The notes beneath the pieces were generated by a model, which was not told where the DNA came from, did not search any database, and was given only the letters and a program-made list of their open reading frames with translations. This document shows, one piece after another, positions 58,091 to 64,000 of a stretch of DNA of 64,000 nt. The stretch's first letter is position 1. Each line of letters starts with the position of its first letter. The position numbers and the translations under genes are program-made. Source of the DNA: Brachynemurus nebulosus (Eukaryota > Arthropoda > Insecta > Neuroptera > Myrmeleontidae); assembly GCA_035578155.1 (NCBI GenBank), contig JAPWDM010000008.1:19164842-19228841 (forward strand), written 5' to 3'.

Positions 58091-58850
58091 TTTATTTTGA
58101 AAAATGAAAAAAATATAAATATGGTTATTGTAATAACAAAAGCAATTTCTCGCCAAATTTCGTAAAAGTCATCACTTAAAGTTTTCAATTATTTTCAGTT
58201 TATATAAATTCTACTTAGACACATACTTATATATGCTGGTATAACAGAATTAAGAGTAGCTTAAATTTATTGTAATTATACATATAATGTAATCAGTTTT
58301 CTATTTAAAATTAGAAATATATAAAATTGATGCCTAGTGGAGAAACTTATCATAAAGACTGGGATACCCTTTCATTAATTTCTACAAAATATAAGGACTT
58401 TTCAAGACACTCAATATTCAGTACACAAAAAAGAAGATAGTATAGTAGTTAATTTACATGGATTCACTTCTAAATGAACACATGTTTACCTTGCTAGTCG
58501 TGTTAGGTGTCTTGTTGCAATACATTCGTAAACGAGATATTCTACCACACCCAGTAGGTACATACAGGTAGGTACCTATGTATATGAACATGCTCTCGGG
58601 AACAGGAACAAGCAATTGCCATTAAATTAAAATCTCAACATTAATAATCTGCAGGTTGTAGGTACGGGAAATTCTGATTTTGTTTTCCTCTTCCATTTCA
58701 AACATTACTTCTTTCGTTCCCTAACACGCCTCATTCCACAATCACCACCGATAAACATATGTACCTACAGGCATAGTTAAATACACATATAATGTTCGTA
58801 TTCGACGATAGTTTGACTGAAAGATACGTAGTACTCAGTTTACATCGTAT

Positions 58851-58855
<5 letters not shown>
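58091..58855. other. AT-rich intergenic DNA
   Basis: AGGTAGGTACCTATG and similar GTACCTA words cluster at 58555-58580. No gene is seen. Confidence 0.45.

Positions 58856-58908
<53 letters not shown>
58856..58908. repeat. (TA)n microsatellite
   Basis: About 26 TA units. The flanks are not the Helentron-like modules. Confidence 0.9.
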
Positions 58909-58912
<4 letters not shown>

Positions 58913-59000
58913 GTCATAATTAATGTAAAACGATTTAACAAACTTAACTGTATAGTGCTCGCTAACATAGATGGCATCATATTCATTATTTTTATACACT

Positions 59001-59023
59001 ATAAAAGGCTACCTGCACAGTTA
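59001..59023 (+). promoter_or_regulatory. possible core promoter (TATA plus initiator)
   Basis: ACTATAAAAGGC is followed about 15-20 nt later by CACAGTTA, which resembles the insect initiator TCAGTT. The spacing is a little shorter than the usual 25-30 nt. It lies about 110 nt before the ATG at 59131. Confidence 0.3.
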
Positions 59024-59130
59024 AATTGTTCATATAATCATAGGTTCCTCTGAAACGTCCGGCCGAAATCGATGCTGGTTAAAAACTCTATGTTAAAAAT
59101 GTGGTGCTTGGAATTTAAAATTCTTCCGCC

Positions 59131-59153
59131 ATGGATCTAATTGGAGACGTAAG
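59131..59153 (+). CDS. possible short first coding exon
   Basis: CCGCCATGG is a strong start context, and the eight-codon frame MDLIGDVR runs straight to a consensus donor AAG|GTATGT at 59154. No second exon can be pointed out. An upstream ATG at about 59070 opens a 22-codon frame that overlaps this start, which argues against it or would be an upstream ORF. The call rests on signal words only. Confidence 0.25.
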
Positions 59154-59397
59154 GTATGTATGAATATGATTTACTAACCTAGATTGCTTATAATTTATTT
59201 ATTAAATAAAGTGAAAATTACAGTGGATTTCGGTTATAACGACAATAAGTGCCAAACCCATTCTTTATTTTCAATTGTTACATCGTACTTTGAAGCCATG
59301 TTCGTTCGTCGGAACTCATACGGAAATAGTGTAATGGTATTTATAGTAGCTATTGCAATCGACGTATTGAAAATTATAAAAATGGAGGTTTTTTTTG

Positions 59398-59522
59398 TTT
59401 TAGCGAATTTCGAAAACTCGAAATTCAGCTATTACAGTAGGTGTCATGACGCAATCTGAGTCCGGGACTATGGCAGAAATCTGTTTTGAGGTCCCTAGAA
59501 TACGAAAATGATATTCACTAAA

Positions 59523-59564
<42 letters not shown>

Positions 59565-59705
59565 CGCCACGATAACTCTCGAACGAAACGTCTAATGCTT
59601 ATGAAATTTTGTGTGCGGACTGGATTCTGAATTCGCTCGGCTAAGTTCGTTAGCCAGACACGTCGGATGCCCAGAAGTAGGTTTTCTGGCCATTTTTTAT
59701 CATTC
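59398..59705 (+). mobile_element. Helentron-like element with (TA)n, 3' truncated
   Basis: TTTAGCGAATTTCG opens it. The CGCAATCTGAGTCCGGGAC core, (TA)n (59527-59560), CACGATAACTCTCGAACG and CGTTAGCCAGACACGTCGG follow. Homology fades after TGGCCATTTTTTATC near 59705, so the hairpin end is absent. Confidence 0.7.
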
Positions 59706-60189
59706 GATCCTATCATAAGGCAGTTCAATTTTTACATCGTTGAAAAGGAAAAAAAAAATTATGAAGAAAATATTCTTATAATTTTCTTTCTATTTTAAGT
59801 ATTTTTCGAGAAAATGTAAATTTTCACTTTTATTCTTTCTTTGTTAGTCTAATAAGTAATTTATATTTATATCTCAGTTCTTTATTAAGTATAAAAATAT
59901 TTCACTTTTTTATTAAAGAATTTTGTGAGAACAAGTGAAAACTATTCACATATATTTGATATAACACACATACATGTATAGAGTTTTGTTTCTCATTTAT
60001 TGCATTATAATTAGCATGGTTCTATCCCATGTTAAAAAATGTAAATTAAACAGATTTTCTAAGCTAATGTAATGAAGAATTTTTTTTTTTTTATTGAATT
60101 TTTAAGTAAACAAGAAATTGAAGATTATGTTATGATATAATATTATTAAATATATGAAACAAAACAAAGTATGTATAATGTACATATGT
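59706..60189. other. AT-rich intergenic DNA
   Basis: No feature is supported. Confidence 0.45.
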
Positions 60190-61378
60190 ATGCACGGAAA
60201 AATATTTTGAATCGATTTTGAAAATTTTTTCACTAATAATTAATAATGTTAAAGAATTAAACCATTTCAAATGTATTTAAGGTATTTTATGTGAGGTCAA
60301 GGTTTTCGGGACCTAAAACGGCCAGAAATTAATTAACCAATCGATTTTAAAAATTTTTTCACAGTTAGTAAGTTAAAGTATTTGAATTAATTAATTAAAT
60401 GATGTCCGCAAGAAGCGTACGGACTGCCATAGATTATATGAGATCCTTAGAACCCTTTTCTTACTGTTAGAGTACTAGACTTGTATGAGTTTCGCCAGGA
60501 TTTACTGATCCCATAATTGTAAAAAATAAACTAAACGACCAATTTTAAAAATTTCTTCACTGTTACAGAGCTAAACTATTTTAGATAGATTTAGAATACA
60601 TTATGTAAGGTCCGCCAGGGTCCACAGGACCCAAAAGTGTCAAAAATAAACTAACTGACCGATTTTGAAAATTTTTTCACTGTCACAGAGCTAAACTATT
60701 TTAGCTAATATAGATTACGTTATATAAGGTCTGCCAGGGTCCATGGGATCCAAAAGTGTCAAAAATAAACTAACCGACCGATTTTGAAAATTTTTTCACT
60801 GTTACAGAGCTAAACTATTTTAGATAAATATAGATTACGTTATGTAAGGTCTGCCAAGGTCCATGGATCCAAAAGTGTCAAAAATAAACTAACCGACCGA
60901 TTTTGAAAATTTTTTCACTGTTGGGGAACTAACTATTTTAGATAGACATACATTACGTTATTTAGGGTCCGCCAGGGTCCATGGGACCCAAAAGTGGTAA
61001 AAATAAACTAACCGACCGATTTTGAAAATTTTTTCACTCTTACAGAGCTAAACTATTTTAGATAAATATAGATTACGTTATGTAAAGTCTGCCAGGGTCC
61101 ATCGGATCCAAAAGCGTCAAAAATAAACTAGCCGACCGATTTTTAAAATTTTTTCACTGTTGGGGAGCTAAGCTATTTTAGATACATATAGATTACGTTA
61201 TGTAAGGTCTGAAATGTCAGTAGGACCTAAAAGTGTCAAAAATAAAATAACTGACCGATTTTGAAACCCTTTTACTATTACCAAGGTAAACTATTTTAGA
61301 TAGGTACAGGTTGTGTTATCTGAGATTCACAACTGTCCTGCGGATGCAAATGCGGCGTAGAATGCTACACAACGGGTT

Positions 61379-61448
<70 letters not shown>

Positions 61449-61794
61449 CATAAAGTCCGCCTAGAATATACGGTCGAGCTGATTTTTTAATGAGGTCCAC
61501 CGGGATCTTGCAGATCCGAAAACGCCAGTAATAAGCTATCGAACCGATGCTAAAAAATTTCTCACTGCTAGAGAATTAAATTATTTTAGATGGATACAAC
61601 TATGCTGCACAAAATTCGTTCGGGTTCTTGGGTCCCCAAAACTACCAAAACTAATTACCCAGCTGATTTTAAAAATTCTTTTACTCTTAGAAAGCTAAAC
61701 TATTTTAAATAGGTACAGGTCTTAGATGAGATCCGCCAGTGCCCAAGATTTGGAAATTCGCTATGTTATGCAGATGCTGCGACAGGGGTATTTT
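60190..61794 (+). mobile_element. tandem array of 120-bp units with Helentron-like 3' end
   Basis: Roughly a dozen units of 119-122 bp carry AAATTTTTTCACTGTTA, GAGCTAAACTATTTTAGAT, GTCCGCCAGGGTCC, AAAAGTGTCAAAAATAAAC and CTAACCGACCGATTTTG. They are most alike between about 60540 and 61250. A (TA)n tract (61384-61446) interrupts the array, which ends with GGAAATTCGCTATG, the hairpin GCAGATGCTGC and GACAGGGGTATTT. The same end closes 27190-27545 and, inverted, 35361-35870 and 57931-58090. Confidence 0.8.
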
Positions 61795-61799
61795 AATTT

Positions 61800-61985
61800 C
61801 AATATTGTTGATGTGCGTGCGACCATTACCAATGTATAGCAAACTTTTATTAGTATTTAAATATACTTTAATATTTATACGCTCACCTTTAATGGCCGGC
61901 TAAACAACCGACCCCTTTTGGTAAAAATTATCGAACTGGGTCGGCTGGGACTCGGACCCCAGCCGATCCAGTTCGATCCAGAAAT
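61800..61985. mobile_element. partial copy of the tRNA-like foldback family
   Basis: AGCAAACTTTTATTAG and TTTATACGCTCACC match the body of the copies at 22.3 and 52.6 kb. At 61930-61976 ATCGAACTGGGTCGGCTGGG and its inverted copy form a 20-bp hairpin around ACTCGGA, consisting only of the tRNA 3' halves facing each other. Confidence 0.65.
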
Positions 61986-64000
61986 ATATTTTCGGTAATG
62001 TTTTTCTTGGTTTAGCTATTTTTATTTTTGTAGTATTATCAATAGATTTCCATTTATGTAAGTTTCCTATAAAAGTTTTAAGTGTAAATTTATTATTATT
62101 ATAGGGCGGATAAAAAAATTTTTTATAGATCGGATTCAGTAAAAATTAAAATATAAGAATTATAAAGTCAGTAAAATCACTAATCTTATGAACATATCAA
62201 AACCAAAAACAACAGAAATTTTATTGAAACTCAACATAGAGAAGCGAAAACTTTTTAGAAAAATTTCATTATGTGAGAGTTATGAAAATGAAAAATGGCC
62301 CCAAATTTTATTGAATTAAAGTTTTGCAATATTTGTTTCTCTAACTAGCTATGCAGGTAGGTATATATAAAAGAAAATTTATTTTCTTCGTTCCTATCGA
62401 CGGCTTTCTTTGAGTATTAATTGATAAACAAACTCTTTATCTCTGTTTAACATTTTAAAATTTAATATATGTACCTTGTTTACAATTTTTTAAAATTTTT
62501 AATTGTTGTACACAGGTACATACCCATATTCTTACCGATATTTTTACAACTTACGACTTATAAGGGAACTATTCTAAAAGTTTATGTATAAAACCTATAA
62601 ATATAAGTATAAATGTAAGCAAGGAAATAAAATTCATCATTAATTTGATTGTGCCACTGACGCGATTACATAACTTAACCTCAAAAAATAATAACCATTA
62701 CCTATTAAATGGCATCTTTTAATCTTTTGATGGGTTATAATTGCTAATATATTGTTCGTAAGCTTTTGTTCCAATATAATAATTGAACACTGGTCTATAC
62801 TGGTCAACTAACATCTCTCAAAAGTTACATAATCTGATCACCCACTGAACTAGGTTACAGATTACTCCTTAAGGCTCTTTTATCAATTGTTACCCGACAT
62901 TGACTCGTTAGTAATATTATTCAGTTGTTAATTACAATATGTGTGGACTTACATATGTATGTGTAAGTAGAAGAAGTTTGAGGGCGAAAACTTAAATTTA
63001 TTTTCATTCATACGTATATAAAGTAATTCCCTTTGGTTCACAATTTAAATAAATTTTATTTTTCATAATAGAAAAGACAAAAAATAATATGGCATAGTTT
63101 TCTTGTTCTTGTTAAGTGAGCTATACTTAAACATTAAATTATTGAAACACGAAAACGTTAAGTACTGATACACTGAATACATAAGAGATACTAGAATATA
63201 GAATTGGAAACACTTGGAATCGTCGAAAAGGAAATACTAGTGAGGAAAAGAATACCTTAAGATTAAAAAAGAAATATATTTAATATTTCTAAATAACTAC
63301 GTATGGCAAGCAGTAAGGCTTTCGCAAGGTAAACCGAAATTAAGAGAAATTGTTCAAGTGAAATGATATCCCTTAGAGCTACGCCTAGAAGAAAGAAGAA
63401 AAAAATGAATGATCGTGTTTTGAGTTTCAATTAACTATTTCAACGCTGTTATTTTTTTTCTTAATTGAGGATTAATTAAGGTAGAAGCATCTTTGTGAAC
63501 TAATTTTTTAATTGGCTTATTTTCGGAAATTTTACTCCAAAGTTGCATTATTAATTAGCAGGCAAATATAATTCGCACATAAGTATTATCTATATACAGA
63601 TATGAGTTTTTCCTTAACAAGTTTAAAATTTCTATGAATTAGCTTGTTTGTATATTTAAATTTCAAAGAAGAAGTAATAAATCTACAATGAAAGCACTTA
63701 TCTCAAATTCTAAGAAATATCTTACTTTAAAACTAAATAGTTAACTATGCAACTCTACTCACTATATAGTAATATAAAATATTGTATAATTATACAATAA
63801 TTATAAATTAGGTTTCGTTTAAATACATATGTTTAAATTAAAATATTATGGTAATATTTTGGTTTATGCTGAAAACGTTTATGGGGTCTTATTTCTAATT
63901 TCAAATGCATCTTAATTATATTATTATGATATTTCCAATTATGCTAGCAACCTGAGTGTAGGTATGAGTGTAGATTTTAGACCTAAAAATTAAAAAAAGT
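61986..64000. other. AT-rich intergenic DNA to the window end
   Basis: No gene, RNA gene or bounded repeat is recognised. Short (ATT)n and A/T runs only. Confidence 0.5.

Noticed and set aside
58555..58580. Telomere-type repeat (AGGTAGGTACC)
   Set aside because: There is no TTAGG tandem array; GTACCTA words are simply frequent in this genome.
60190..61380. CRISPR-like array
   Set aside because: The units are contiguous 120-bp tandem repeats without unique spacers, in a eukaryotic context.

Overview
This is an AT-rich eukaryotic window, almost certainly from an arthropod and most probably an insect. The signs are a degraded jockey-clade LINE, a Tc1-like transposon, many hAT-type miniature elements, a tRNA-headed SINE and long (TA)n tracts. 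Frequent GTACCTA/TAGGTAC motifs recall Hemiptera and Lepidoptera, but I cannot name the species. There are no bacterial operons, rRNA genes or CRISPR arrays, and no intact mobile-element protein.

Most of the window is transposon debris in AT-rich intergenic DNA. From 1 to 9.9 kb there are four small hAT-like elements with 8-bp target duplications, a SINE, and a Tc1/mariner-like deletion derivative carrying both ends of a transposase gene. From 9.9 to 13.8 kb lies a broken jockey-like LINE on the plus strand (gag-like ORF1, endonuclease, reverse transcriptase). From 14 to 33 kb there are more hAT elements, two tRNA-Ala-like sequences forming the arms of a foldback element (22.4-22.7 kb), and a 748-bp foldback (24.7-25.5 kb). 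From 33.1 to 35.4 kb a 1.58-kb Tc1-like transposon with long inverted repeats sits inside the (TA)n tract of another repeat. From 37.8 to 40.9 kb the sequence is one large imperfect palindrome. From 45.2 to 47.4 kb there is an inverted-repeat element with later insertions. From 53.5 to 56.1 kb a second jockey-like copy lies on the minus strand, with its 5' UTR but no reverse transcriptase. From 60.2 to 61.8 kb there is a tandem array of about 120-bp units.

One theme links the window. At least a dozen places carry the same end modules: TAGCGAATTTC at one end, and GGAAATTCGCTA plus a short GCAG..CTGC hairpin and GGGGTAT at the other. The interior is either a (TA)n tract or the 120-bp tandem repeat. 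This layout resembles non-autonomous Helentrons (DINE-1/HINE type), and I treat it as the main undescribed repeat system here.

The best host gene is on the minus strand at 41982-42744. It has three exons with phase-compatible splice sites, a signal peptide and a mature product of roughly 165 residues that I do not recognise; a salivary or other secreted protein is possible. Weaker exon candidates are at 2465, 49932 and 59131. The rest of the longer reading frames are shadows or translated (TA)n.
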